Source: a virus. Taken from it: a stretch of 48,519 bases of DNA. A program made the position numbers and the translations under genes. The stretch's first letter is position 1; the number at the start of each line of letters is the position of its first letter. Location of the stretch: IMG/VR virus record IMGVR_UViG_3300037882_002808, positions 1 through 48,519 of that record; one strand, 5' to 3'. Positions 39,156 through 46,340 of this stretch are shown here, in pieces. The notes beneath the pieces were generated by a model. The model was not told where the DNA came from. It ran no database searches and saw nothing but the letters and a program-made list of their open reading frames with translations.

Positions 39156-39237
39156 GGTTTCAACACAATCACGGTGTGTTGCCCTTTGCAGGTACCTCAG
39201 CGCCCTGCTTTTTGCAACCCCTAAGCGGGAGATTGCA

Positions 39238-39597
39238 ATGCATTTCGGCGGTTCAGAAAATGGCGTTTTTCTTGGTTTTAGAGAGATACGAAACTTTAAA
39301 TACATCCGAGCGCAGATTTTAATCCTTCATCTGCTTCAGCAGCAATATTTTAAAAACTTGGCAGACCAGCACCACCACAGGTCTGGGAACACTAGGAAAA
39401 CCACTAAACATGATGGGAACATTCCTTTCGATCTGCTCACTGAAACCGAGTGCCTGAAGTTTGGCTTCTCAGAAGCTCATCTCTTGAAAGCTGTAAAGCA
39501 GCTTGAAAAACAAAAGCTCATTCTGTGCATGTGGAAAGAAAAAAACTCGCTCACTGGCCTCATGATCGTGACTACTCGTGAGGTAGGCCATGACTGA
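39238..39597 (+). CDS. Hypothetical winged-helix-like protein
   Basis: A 119-residue protein (MHFGGSENGVFLGFREIRNF). The segment LTETECLKFGFSEAHLLKAV followed by KQLEKQKLILCMW reads as a helix-turn-helix with wing, as in phage replication accessory or regulatory proteins. ATG 39238 follows GGGAGA. It overlaps the initiator start, so it is probably coupled to replication. Confidence 0.6.
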   Translation: MHFGGSENGVFLGFREIRNFKYIRAQILILHLLQQQYFKNLADQHHHRSGNTRKTTKHDGNIPFDLLTETECLKFGFSEAHLLKAVKQLEKQKLILCMWKEKNSLTGLMIVTTREVGHD

Positions 39598-40723
39598 GGG
39601 AGTGAATGTTGAGATTGTCGACCTAGATGGTGATCCATTTTTTAGAGTTCATCGAGCAATCCACAATGTGGGACTTAAGCCGACAACAGCTTGGCTCTAT
39701 TGTTGCCTGAAAGATTTCGGAAACCGGTCGGGGAAATGTTGGGCTGAGGAAGCGACAGTTTTAGCAAGGGCCGGAATTAGCAGAGCGGCATATTTTACAG
39801 CCATGAAAGAGCTGGAAGCAGTCAACATGGTCAAAAGGACAAGTGCTCCTGGAAAGCGAGGAGCAATTTTTCTTTTGAAGCCAAAGGAGTGGGTCTTCAA
39901 GCTGGGAGGCGGTGGGGAACCTGTCCAAAATAAAATGACCGAAAATGAGTCAAGTCCACCTCCTGGACTAACCTGTCCAAATCCTGGACTTGCTCCCATA
40001 CCTTTAGAGAAAGAGAATAATAGAAGAGAGATTCTAAAGAATGCAGACGGCAAAGCCGCCAGCGCTTCCAAAGCAAATCCAAGACTGGCTCTTGAAGTTC
40101 AAAAACCAAAAACAGCCAGGAACCAAACAGCCGCTCTTGAAGCAGAAAGCCAAAAGCCCAGAGGGAGCGCAGAGGGTGGTCAGAGGTCAAATCCTCCAGC
40201 TCTAAAGCCTTCCCCGGATCGGGATCGGGAAAAGGGAAAACTTTCCGCCGGCGCGCCGCCGCCTGCAAACCCGGTCACTCAGGTCTGGGAAATGTACTCA
40301 AACGCGGTCCATAGACGGTACGGAATGGCACCAAAGAGGAGCGCCAGAGTCAATGCACAGCTAAAGGGTCTAATCGCTGACTACGGGCTTGAAACAGCCC
40401 TTCTTATGCCTGCCTGGTTTTTGGGCGATAACGACAAATGGTTGAGCAACAAATGCCACCCGATCGGTATGATGATCGTAAACGCTCACAAATACAGCAT
40501 TGAGATGCACCAAGGCCAAAGGCTGACCAAGGCCAGAGCTGAAAGGATTGAAAGGGCTTCAGACGTGGAAGACGTGTTTGAGGAGATCGATCACGCAAGG
40601 GCGAACGGCACTTCGATCAGCGAGATCCTGGACGCTATAGACAACGAAGCGTCGATGCTGACCGAGCAGCGCGATAGCACCCTTCAAATCGACTCAAGAG
40701 AGGTGGCAACCAATGGATATTGA
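39590..40723 (+). CDS. Replication initiator-like protein (winged-helix N-terminus)
   Basis: A 377-residue protein. Residues about 15-105 form a winged-helix domain of the type found in phage O-like and DnaD-like initiators (LKPTTAWLYCCLKDFGNRSG, GISRAAYFTAMKELEAVNMV). A long low-complexity linker follows at about 120-225. The C-terminal domain (VWEMYSNAVHRRYGMAPKRS, LETALLMPAWFLGDNDKWLS) is helical and may contact host helicase. The order initiator then short accessory protein resembles the lambda O-P pair; this is inference. Confidence 0.7.
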   Translation: MTEGVNVEIVDLDGDPFFRVHRAIHNVGLKPTTAWLYCCLKDFGNRSGKCWAEEATVLARAGISRAAYFTAMKELEAVNMVKRTSAPGKRGAIFLLKPKEWVFKLGGGGEPVQNKMTENESSPPPGLTCPNPGLAPIPLEKENNRREILKNADGKAASASKANPRLALEVQKPKTARNQTAALEAESQKPRGSAEGGQRSNPPALKPSPDRDREKGKLSAGAPPPANPVTQVWEMYSNAVHRRYGMAPKRSARVNAQLKGLIADYGLETALLMPAWFLGDNDKWLSNKCHPIGMMIVNAHKYSIEMHQGQRLTKARAERIERASDVEDVFEEIDHARANGTSISEILDAIDNEASMLTEQRDSTLQIDSREVATNGY

Positions 40724-41258
40724 AAAAGAAAAACGAAAAGCGGTACTCAAGGCCATGATCAAACTTGTCGCTGATGCGGCGGAAAAGACCCCGGCTCCGA
40801 CGGTTTTAGATTTCTTTGAGAAAGAGTGCATGAACATGCCTCTGGACCAAGTTATCAAAGCTCTGAGGAGTTTTGCCCAGGATGGAAAATTCCCCACCCT
40901 CACAGCCCTCAAGCAAAAAATGGGCTGGATGAATGGCGAGGCTGAGGCGGCCAGAGTCCCAAAGGGAGACAGTTCGATCCCCTATCGAGATTTTCCAATC
41001 GGGGTCAGTGGGATCATGATGGCAGAGATGGCGCCCAATTCTGCCCTTTCGATGGCTGATTCGTTTTTCGACGGGAAGAAAGACCTTCTTCGACGGCGCG
41101 GGTACGAGGTGCATGGTGTGACTCGGTATGCCGGAGAGGTTGTCGAGAGAACCCAGGAGAACGGAAAACCCGCTGAAACAAAGTATTTTCAAATCAAGGA
41201 ACACATTCAAGTGACCCGGATCGCAGAGGGCGAGCCTCGCGAGCAGGTCCAAGCTTGA
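40713..41258 (+). CDS. Hypothetical protein, possible helicase-loader partner
   Basis: A 181-residue protein overlapping the initiator by 11 bases. The N-terminus is a helical bundle (KAVLKAMIKLVADAAEKTPA, DQVIKALRSFAQDGKFPTLT), similar in feel to small replication accessory proteins that contact helicase. The C-terminus is mixed. No Walker motif is present, so it is not an ATPase loader. Function is assigned only from position. Confidence 0.5.
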   Translation: MDIEKEKRKAVLKAMIKLVADAAEKTPAPTVLDFFEKECMNMPLDQVIKALRSFAQDGKFPTLTALKQKMGWMNGEAEAARVPKGDSSIPYRDFPIGVSGIMMAEMAPNSALSMADSFFDGKKDLLRRRGYEVHGVTRYAGEVVERTQENGKPAETKYFQIKEHIQVTRIAEGEPREQVQA

Positions 41259-41269
41259 AAGTTTTTGCA

Positions 41270-41345
41270 CTACACGCTTGACACGCGAGACACGCATGTG
41301 TACATATCAGATATCCCAATCACGGGAACACTCTTTCAGGAGATT
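41270..41345 (+). promoter_or_regulatory. Strong sigma70-type early promoter and leader, rightward
   Basis: TTGACA (41278-41283), 17 bases, TACATA (41301-41306). It shares a 25-base block and a 17-base ribosome-binding block with the leftward promoter at 36.9 kb. The leader between them can form TCCC/GGGA, a different sequence from the other copy but again a stem. Confidence 0.8.
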
Positions 41346-41349
41346 GCCA

Positions 41350-41661
41350 ATGCTTTCCACTTCCGAAATCCAAGCTCGTTTCGCTTCCGCTGCCAGCCGG
41401 CAAACAATCGACCAAGCAAGCATTGAGGTCTTCATCGGCCAACGCATCACGGTGTTCTATGTGGGCTCCGCCAGCGTGATGGAAGTGGTCGAGATAAACA
41501 AGGCTGGCACTGTGATCACTGTTGCCTCGATTTGGAACAAGTCCTACGTGAAACGATTCCGAAGGCCCAAAGAAGGCCGAGGCTATTGGTCCGGTGTGGC
41601 TAGTGACAGGGGTCTTCTTGCCAAGGTCGGAGTTGAGCAGCCTCAAGAGCTTTGCGATTGA
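41350..41661 (+). CDS. Hypothetical protein, first gene after an early promoter
   Basis: A 103-residue protein (MLSTSEIQARFASAASRQTI). AGGAG precedes ATG 41350. Residues about 30-75 are strand-rich (VFIGQRITVFYVGSASVMEV), suggesting a small SH3-like fold. It is the second promoter-proximal early gene of this genome. Unrecognised. Confidence 0.65.
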   Translation: MLSTSEIQARFASAASRQTIDQASIEVFIGQRITVFYVGSASVMEVVEINKAGTVITVASIWNKSYVKRFRRPKEGRGYWSGVASDRGLLAKVGVEQPQELCD

Positions 41662-41737
41662 AAACTCTCTCGTGTTGGTGGACACGCATTACTCGTCCGT
41701 GTAGTCATAAGCATTCCCCCCAAACAAAAGAGGGTTT

Positions 41738-42034
41738 ATGGAAAGAGAAAGAACGCCCGTTACCTATTGGCGCGTAGTAGTCGGTGGCGAATTGAAGGAG
41801 GGAAAGTGCCTCGATGGAGAGATTCACAAGTTTAGAAGTAGGATTCTGGCGCTTGAGTTTTACCAAGCAAAATGCCAGAGCAAGAAGAGGGTACAAATGC
41901 TCTGCAAATCGGGGCAACAATGGGAGATAATCAATGACAACAAAGCGAATACAGAAGAAACAAATGAAGAAAGAGGAACCCGAAATAATGCGGGTCGGGC
42001 TGTTCATTCCAAAGAGTCTTTACATGCACTTTAA
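41738..42034 (+). CDS. Hypothetical protein
   Basis: A 98-residue ORF, MERERTPVTYWRVVVGGELK, with AGAGGG before ATG 41738. The first ~65 residues look like a real alpha/beta protein (GEIHKFRSRILALEFYQAKC). The last ~33 are hydrophilic and overlap the ribbon-helix-helix gene by 101 bases in another frame. Function unknown. Confidence 0.55.
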   Translation: MERERTPVTYWRVVVGGELKEGKCLDGEIHKFRSRILALEFYQAKCQSKKRVQMLCKSGQQWEIINDNKANTEETNEERGTRNNAGRAVHSKESLHAL

Positions 42035-42104
42035 AGTTGAGGCCGTGAAACAAGGCACGACCCTATCGGCGCTTGTGGCCAAGATTTTGGAGAGTGCCAG
42101 ATGA
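41934..42104 (+). CDS. Ribbon-helix-helix (Arc/MetJ-type) DNA-binding protein
   Basis: A 56-residue ORF with GGGAGA before ATG 41934. Its C-terminal ~38 residues read MRVGLFIPKSLYMHFKVEAV then KQGTTLSALVAKILESA, the strand-helix-helix pattern of RHH repressors. The N-terminus is Lys/Gln-rich. The stop overlaps the next start (ATGA at 42101). Such proteins bind DNA as dimers at palindromic or repeated sites; the duplicated early promoters would be reasonable targets, but that is speculation. Confidence 0.7.
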   Translation: MTTKRIQKKQMKKEEPEIMRVGLFIPKSLYMHFKVEAVKQGTTLSALVAKILESAR

Positions 42105-42517
42105 AAATCGAAACGGTTTGGCGTCTAATTCCAAGCGATCTTAATTTGAATCAGGCCGCCGTGGATTATGCGAAAGAGAAGATATTCACAGCGGTGAATC
42201 TCCTTGACGGCGCTATCCATCATGTCCCTAAATCGGATGACCAAGAGGAAATTGAACCTTGGCTGAAATCGGCGCAGAGAGTTTCTGAGATTCTTGAAAG
42301 CCAAATGAGCGCAGCGATCATAACAATATACGAGGCTATGGAGGCCAAAAATGGAACCAGGGAAACACGCGAATTTAGACGAGACGATCTATCACGCACA
42401 AAGGGCGTTGGGTTCGTCCAGTATGAAGATGGCCTATCAAAGCCCCTTGGCTCTACAGGAGTACATGACAGCTCCAAGCTTCGCTCGAAAGACAACAAAG
42501 GCGCTGAGTTTCGGTAA
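42101..42517 (+). CDS. Hypothetical protein overlapping the exonuclease gene
   Basis: A 138-residue ORF (MKIETVWRLIPSDLNLNQAA). Residues 1-83 form a convincing helical protein (WLKSAQRVSEILESQMSAAI). The final 55 residues are hydrophilic and lie over the first 167 bases of the exonuclease gene in a different frame. The start overlaps the RHH stop. Function unknown. Confidence 0.5.
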   Translation: MKIETVWRLIPSDLNLNQAAVDYAKEKIFTAVNLLDGAIHHVPKSDDQEEIEPWLKSAQRVSEILESQMSAAIITIYEAMEAKNGTRETREFRRDDLSRTKGVGFVQYEDGLSKPLGSTGVHDSSKLRSKDNKGAEFR

Positions 42518-43181
42518 AGCGTTCCATTCGTTTTTGCTTGAGCCGCACAATTTCAAAAAAACTTATGTGGCAGCGACTCAGGTCTTTGGGCACTACGGGC
42601 TTAAGGATGCGAAGGCATATTTCAAAGCTCTGGAGGCGGAGCACCCAGACAAAGAGATCTTGAAGGCCGAAGAAATGTGGACCCTCGAAAAGATGCGCGA
42701 AGCTGTGATGCGGCTTGAAGGGATCGATCGGCTTCTTTCGGATAAAATGGAAGCCGAAGTTTCTTTTTTCGCGAACGTGGAAGGCATCGAAGGCAAGGCA
42801 CGTCTGGACTTTTTGAATGATTCTGTTGAGCTCTGGGGCGACTTCAAGAGCATGGCTGAGATCAATCACCGTAGCTTGCAGAACGTGTTTTGGGATTACA
42901 AATGGCCTTTGCAGTTTGCCTGGTATCGTCGCGTTGTAAAAGAGGCGACAGGCCAAGATTTGCCACGGGTTTGTGTTCTGGCCGTTGAGAAACAAGCGCC
43001 TTTCACTGCTTGTATTGCGGTCCAAAATGAGGATATGGAAAGAGCGGGAGAGGCAATGCTGAAGATCGCTCTTGAGAACGCCAAGAAGTGCTTGGAAGAA
43101 AAGAACTACACGTCCGAATTTCCCACCATTGTTACCGTTGCGCCACCACATTGGGCATTTGTGAAAGGAGAGATCGAATGA
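42351..43181 (+). CDS. RecE/YqaJ-like PD-(D/E)XK exonuclease
   Basis: A 276-residue recombination exonuclease. The N-terminus LDETIYHAQRALGSSSMKMA and the SFGKAFHSFLLEP segment match the RecE C-terminal/PDDEXK family. The catalytic core is GIEGKARLDFLND followed by WGDFKSMAEIN, giving Asp and Asp-x-Lys. A LQFAWYRR motif follows, the Q-x(3)-Y feature of this group. It should digest double-stranded ends 5' to 3' to expose single strands. GGAGG precedes ATG 42351. It is paired with the putative annealing protein downstream. Confidence 0.85.
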   Translation: MEPGKHANLDETIYHAQRALGSSSMKMAYQSPLALQEYMTAPSFARKTTKALSFGKAFHSFLLEPHNFKKTYVAATQVFGHYGLKDAKAYFKALEAEHPDKEILKAEEMWTLEKMREAVMRLEGIDRLLSDKMEAEVSFFANVEGIEGKARLDFLNDSVELWGDFKSMAEINHRSLQNVFWDYKWPLQFAWYRRVVKEATGQDLPRVCVLAVEKQAPFTACIAVQNEDMERAGEAMLKIALENAKKCLEEKNYTSEFPTIVTVAPPHWAFVKGEIE

Positions 43182-44065
43182 ACGCGATAGCAAAGCAGCC
43201 AAACATGAATCAACTGGAGTCCATAAAACCATTGGAGCTTGAGAGCGTGCAAGGAGTCCAAGCCAACGCTTTGATGACCCGCACACTAGCAGAGCTCCAA
43301 GCTTCCGTGATGCTGTCAAAAGCCCACCCACGCAGCCTCGTCACATGCGAGCGCAAAATTCTTGAGGGAGTTGAAAGGTTCTCCCTTGCGGAGCGTGCGG
43401 AGTATTCTTTGCCAATCGGCGGGAAGCCCGTCACTGGCGCGAGCATTCACCTGATCCAACATATTGCCCGTTGTTACGGAAACATTGACTTTGGCGTCCG
43501 TCAGCTTGCTGTTGGAGAAGACGTTGAGGGCTCATTTACTGACCTCGAAGCCTATGCGTGGGACAAAGAAGATAATATTCGTGTATGCAACGCCTTTCGT
43601 GTCTACCACTTCATGCTCGTAAAGGATTACAAGAATCCCAATGGGCCCAAGGTCAAGAAGCACCTGAACGATGTCGGCGATGTTAACAGGCTCATTGGCT
43701 CCTATGCTTCGCGTCAAGTCCGTGGCGTTCTGGCTCGCGTGTTGCCAGCCGATCTGATCGATATGGCACTGGAGAAGTCTAAAGAAACATTGCGCAAGGG
43801 CGAAGGCGCAGCCCCACTGATCGACCGAGTGAAAAAGTGCGTCAACGCTTTTGCGGGCCTCGGCGTTGATCAGGCATCGCTCGAAACAGAAGCCAAGGTC
43901 AAGATCGAGTTTTGGACCGAATCAATCCTAGCTGACATGCGCGGTCGCTACACAGCCCTGAAGGATGGCGAAGCAACGCGGGAAGCTTTGTTCTCCGCCC
44001 TGGCTCCTGCAACACAAAGCAAAGCGGCTGAGGAAGTGGCCGGGAAGCTTGGGGGCGCTAAGTGA
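43178..44065 (+). CDS. Putative single-strand annealing protein (phage recombination)
   Basis: A 295-residue protein; ATG 43178 overlaps the exonuclease stop and has AAAGGAG seven bases upstream. It contains AHPRSLVTCERKILEGVERF, GGKPVTGASIHLIQHIARCY, FTDLEAYAWDKEDNIRV and LIGSYASRQVRGVLARVLPA. This pattern recurs in an uncharacterised phage family usually encoded beside RecE-like exonucleases. The operon position argues for a RecT/Bet-like annealing role. The similarity to a proven annealase is not visible, so the function is inferred from pairing. Confidence 0.6.
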   Translation: MNAIAKQPNMNQLESIKPLELESVQGVQANALMTRTLAELQASVMLSKAHPRSLVTCERKILEGVERFSLAERAEYSLPIGGKPVTGASIHLIQHIARCYGNIDFGVRQLAVGEDVEGSFTDLEAYAWDKEDNIRVCNAFRVYHFMLVKDYKNPNGPKVKKHLNDVGDVNRLIGSYASRQVRGVLARVLPADLIDMALEKSKETLRKGEGAAPLIDRVKKCVNAFAGLGVDQASLETEAKVKIEFWTESILADMRGRYTALKDGEATREALFSALAPATQSKAAEEVAGKLGGAK

Positions 44066-44412
44066 GCAACGAAAGCAAGGCAAAAAACACGATCAAAGCT
44101 CTGGGGGCTGTGGGCGCTGGCACAAAGATCAACTTCCAAAGACTGCCTCTCGAAGTGCAAGAAAGGATCGAAAAGTACCCGAAGATATATTGTGGGCCTT
44201 TAGAACAGTTTATTCGCAAGGCATCAATCGAGGGCGAAGAAATTGGTGAAGTTTCTGACCAAGACTTGGCTGAAAGGCTGTTTGGCCTTGCGGTTTTAGC
44301 GGGCCAGTTAACTGAACGATTTTTCCCAGACGAGTTCTCAGCCTTTGAAAACATCACTGAAAGAGCAATGAACGAAAGGGGCGCTACATGTACTCCTACC
44401 GCGCTAAACTAG
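44062..44412 (+). CDS. Hypothetical protein
   Basis: A 116-residue protein from GTG 44062, overlapping the upstream stop. It is helical, with LEVQERIEKYPKIYCGPLEQ and LAERLFGLAVLAGQLTERFF. It is unrecognised. Coupling with recombination genes suggests a DNA metabolism role. Confidence 0.55.
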   Translation: MSNESKAKNTIKALGAVGAGTKINFQRLPLEVQERIEKYPKIYCGPLEQFIRKASIEGEEIGEVSDQDLAERLFGLAVLAGQLTERFFPDEFSAFENITERAMNERGATCTPTALN

Positions 44413-44735
44413 TCCGAGTTGTAGACGGTGACACTGTTGATCTTAAAATTGATCTGGGCTTCAAGGTTGAGATCTTTCAGCGCGTCCGGCTGTCCAGGAT
44501 CAACGCGCCAGAATTGAAAAGCTCAGACCCGGCCGAGCGCGTCAAAGCCAAGGAGGCTACGGATTTTGTGTCTGCTTGGTTTGCAAAATGGACTCACGTT
44601 CTGATCGAGACAGAAAAATCAGACTTGTTTGGGCGATACCTGGGTGACATTTCAAGCTCAGACAGATCCGAGAATCTAAACAGCGCCTTGCTTGGCTTGG
44701 GCTTGGCCACAATCTACGGGAGAAAAGAGAAATGA
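44388..44735 (+). CDS. Thermonuclease-like (SNase) protein
   Basis: A 115-residue OB-fold nuclease-like protein. It has VRVVDGDTVDLKIDLGF, FQRVRLSRINAPEL and a later LFGRYLGDI, the staphylococcal nuclease signature (metal-binding Asp residues, catalytic Arg in VRL, APE). It lacks a signal peptide, so it acts inside the cell, perhaps on host nucleic acid. It is shorter than secreted homologues but complete through the core motifs. Confidence 0.8.
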   Translation: MYSYRAKLVRVVDGDTVDLKIDLGFKVEIFQRVRLSRINAPELKSSDPAERVKAKEATDFVSAWFAKWTHVLIETEKSDLFGRYLGDISSSDRSENLNSALLGLGLATIYGRKEK

Positions 44736-44947
44736 AAGCATTGAAAGACGGGATCCTGAGTTTTGCAAGTGGGTTTGGTGCGAAAGAGATCGCAGGATTT
44801 TCGCTCATCAAAGAGCGCATGGTCGCGAAGGTTCCAGAAAGGCCAAAAATATCGAACCAGGAGCGCAGTAACAGGAAGGCTAAGACCAAGGCTCAACGCG
44901 CCGCAAGAAAGGCATACAGGGCAAACAGAAAGCACGGTGGGGCATGA
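44732..44947 (+). CDS. Hypothetical basic protein
   Basis: A 71-residue protein with an ATGA overlap. The C-terminal half is strongly basic (RSNRKAKTKAQRAARKAYRA), suggesting nucleic acid binding. Unrecognised. Confidence 0.55.
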   Translation: MKALKDGILSFASGFGAKEIAGFSLIKERMVAKVPERPKISNQERSNRKAKTKAQRAARKAYRANRKHGGA

Positions 44948-45126
44948 TGTTTCTTTTGAAGGTGCTTCTGTTTGTTTTGGTTGCTTGCGCGGCAATAGGT
45001 GCGGTCTTGTTTATAGCAAGAATGATGGGAACAAACACTTACCGAAAAGACGACTGTCGAAATCTGGACTGCCTGAAGAACGGGACTTGCGTTCGAGAGG
45101 AGCTTGGTAATGAGCCCTGTGAGTGA
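44944..45126 (+). CDS. Small membrane-anchored protein with EGF-like Cys motif
   Basis: A 60-residue protein. Residues 2-27 form a hydrophobic helix (MFLLKVLLFVLVACAAIGAV). The C-terminal ~28 residues contain DDCRNLDCLKNGTCVREELG then NEPCE, four Cys spaced like the first part of an EGF-like domain. The N-terminal helix also has VAC, so a lipobox is possible but the helix continues beyond it. The Cys-rich part would lie outside the cytoplasm. Role unknown; lysis or surface modification are options. Confidence 0.6.
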   Translation: MMFLLKVLLFVLVACAAIGAVLFIARMMGTNTYRKDDCRNLDCLKNGTCVREELGNEPCE

Positions 45127-45289
45127 ACAAGGCACTGGGAAATACAGGCTGGTTAGCACGGTTATTACCCTTGGGCTTCTGGGATTTCTCGTGTTGGTGT
45201 TCGCTCAAGGGGCCGTGACAATTCTTACCCAAGGCTTAGATCTTGGTTTTCATTTGGGAAAATTATTGTGCGAGGAGTCGCCAAAATGA
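45110..45289 (+). CDS. Small membrane protein
   Basis: A 59-residue protein; GAGGAG lies seven bases before ATG 45110. One strong hydrophobic segment at about residues 15-38 (LVSTVITLGLLGFLVLVFAQ). It overlaps the preceding membrane protein gene by 17 bases, so the two may act as a pair. Function unknown. Confidence 0.6.
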   Translation: MSPVSEQGTGKYRLVSTVITLGLLGFLVLVFAQGAVTILTQGLDLGFHLGKLLCEESPK

Positions 45290-45495
45290 GTCTGACAGTT
45301 GGAGTGGAGTTGAAAGATTTTGTTAAACAGCATGGCTTGGATGGCGTGCTCACAGAAGCGTATTACTGTGCCATAGCCGAGCGGACTCCTGCAAACTGTG
45401 GCGTGATGGAATGGCGAAAAGCTGTCATGAAGACCATCGCAGAATGGTGTGCTGAATTTGTCGACGAGGATATTATGAAGCAGGCGTATGAATGA
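45286..45495 (+). CDS. Hypothetical small protein
   Basis: A 69-residue acidic helical protein (MSLTVGVELKDFVKQHGLDG). It has Cys residues in YYCAIAE, ANCGVME and EWCAEF. Four-base overlaps with its neighbours show operon membership. Unrecognised. Confidence 0.55.
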   Translation: MSLTVGVELKDFVKQHGLDGVLTEAYYCAIAERTPANCGVMEWRKAVMKTIAEWCAEFVDEDIMKQAYE

Positions 45496-45725
45496 AAATC
45501 ATCATAGAACTTGACGACATGGAAACCGCACAGCTTTATTTTGACGCGCCTGCCATGAGTGCGGCTCTTTCGGATATCCGAGGGAAGATGACTATTGACG
45601 AACCAAAAAATGGTATTCCAAAAGATGTTTTTGACGATTTGATTTCAAGGAGAATTTTGCCACCTCTTCTCTCGAAAGAACAGGTCCGCGAACTCGCTAT
45701 TGACCATGAGAGAGCGGGGAAATGA
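45492..45725 (+). CDS. Hypothetical small protein
   Basis: A 77-residue protein (MKIIIELDDMETAQLYFDAP) with a strand-helix start of the type common in small phage early proteins. Unrecognised. It overlaps the previous gene by four bases. Confidence 0.55.
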   Translation: MKIIIELDDMETAQLYFDAPAMSAALSDIRGKMTIDEPKNGIPKDVFDDLISRRILPPLLSKEQVRELAIDHERAGK

Positions 45726-45726
45726 A

Positions 45727-46005
45727 ATGGACTTGTTTCGATGGGTGCGATTTTCTCTTTTTTGGGAAGAGCACGGATTGAAAAGCTCCCGAGTCCGAAA
45801 AGGATCCGTTTGGTACAAGCGGGGAAAGAAACTCTACGAATCGATCACAAAACCAGACCGGGAAAAAATTGTTGCGATGGCCACAGGCCAATACAAGATC
45901 ATGAAGGCGTTAAACGACCACATGACAACTCTCGAAGCGCCTTTTGTTAATTCAACAGAATCCTTTCGGGGCCTCAGAAAAATTGCCATGGAGGGGAAAC
46001 AATGA
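45727..46005 (+). CDS. Hypothetical basic protein
   Basis: A 92-residue protein from ATG 45727 (MDLFRWVRFSLFWEEHGLKS). An alternative in-frame ATG at 45706 is possible; the later one follows GGGGA and abuts the previous stop. Basic and aromatic-rich N-terminus, helical C-terminus. Unrecognised. Confidence 0.5.
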   Translation: MDLFRWVRFSLFWEEHGLKSSRVRKGSVWYKRGKKLYESITKPDREKIVAMATGQYKIMKALNDHMTTLEAPFVNSTESFRGLRKIAMEGKQ

Positions 46006-46340
46006 CCGAAAATCGTAATCCGAAGGAGACTCCTGTTGGAGAAAAAAAACGGGTATCTCGAAAGAGAAATTCTAAGCCTATTAAAATAGAAACCGCTGGA
46101 GATCGGCTACAAGATGTTCTCTTTAGGTGCGGCGTACACGAAACTGACTCGTCCAAATTGAGTGAAGCTAATCAGAAAGAATTTTATTTGATTCAAAGTG
46201 TTTGCTTTTCTCTTCTTACGGAAATCGATCGGTGGTGCAGGCCTTGGTCGAATAGAGAAGAGGCACGTAAAATTATCATCTGTGCGCGAAAGTTGGCGCA
46301 AATGAAATTAGCATCGGAAGAAAAGGTCATACACTTTTGA
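46002..46340 (+). CDS. Hypothetical protein with basic N-terminus
   Basis: A 112-residue protein with an ATGA overlap. Residues 1-30 are Lys/Arg-rich (EKKRVSRKRNSKPIKIE), then a helical domain (FYLIQSVCFSLLTEIDRWCR, EEARKIIICARKLAQMKLAS). Possibly nucleic-acid binding. The codon use is more A/T-rich than that of flanking genes. Confidence 0.5.
   Translation: MTENRNPKETPVGEKKRVSRKRNSKPIKIETAGDRLQDVLFRCGVHETDSSKLSEANQKEFYLIQSVCFSLLTEIDRWCRPWSNREEARKIIICARKLAQMKLASEEKVIHF

Larger units (their letters stand above)
38902..39237. other. Intergenic divergent control region
   Basis: A 336-base region between the leftward resolvase and the rightward initiator. It holds a candidate rightward promoter (39033-39062), a hairpin (39125-39155), and an attenuator-like GCAGG/CCTGC stem followed by five T (39188-39213). 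I see no iterons and no DnaA box, so an origin here is only a possibility by position. No leftward promoter stands out. Confidence 0.5.

Noticed and set aside
38902-39237. Replication origin with iterons
   Set aside because: No repeated iteron or DnaA box was seen; only hairpins and a weak promoter.
42453-43331. Minus-strand ORF of 292 codons opposite the exonuclease and annealing genes
   Set aside because: Despite its length it shows no motif, is rich in Cys/Leu/Phe/His from the complement of Lys/Glu codons, and both sense genes are well supported.
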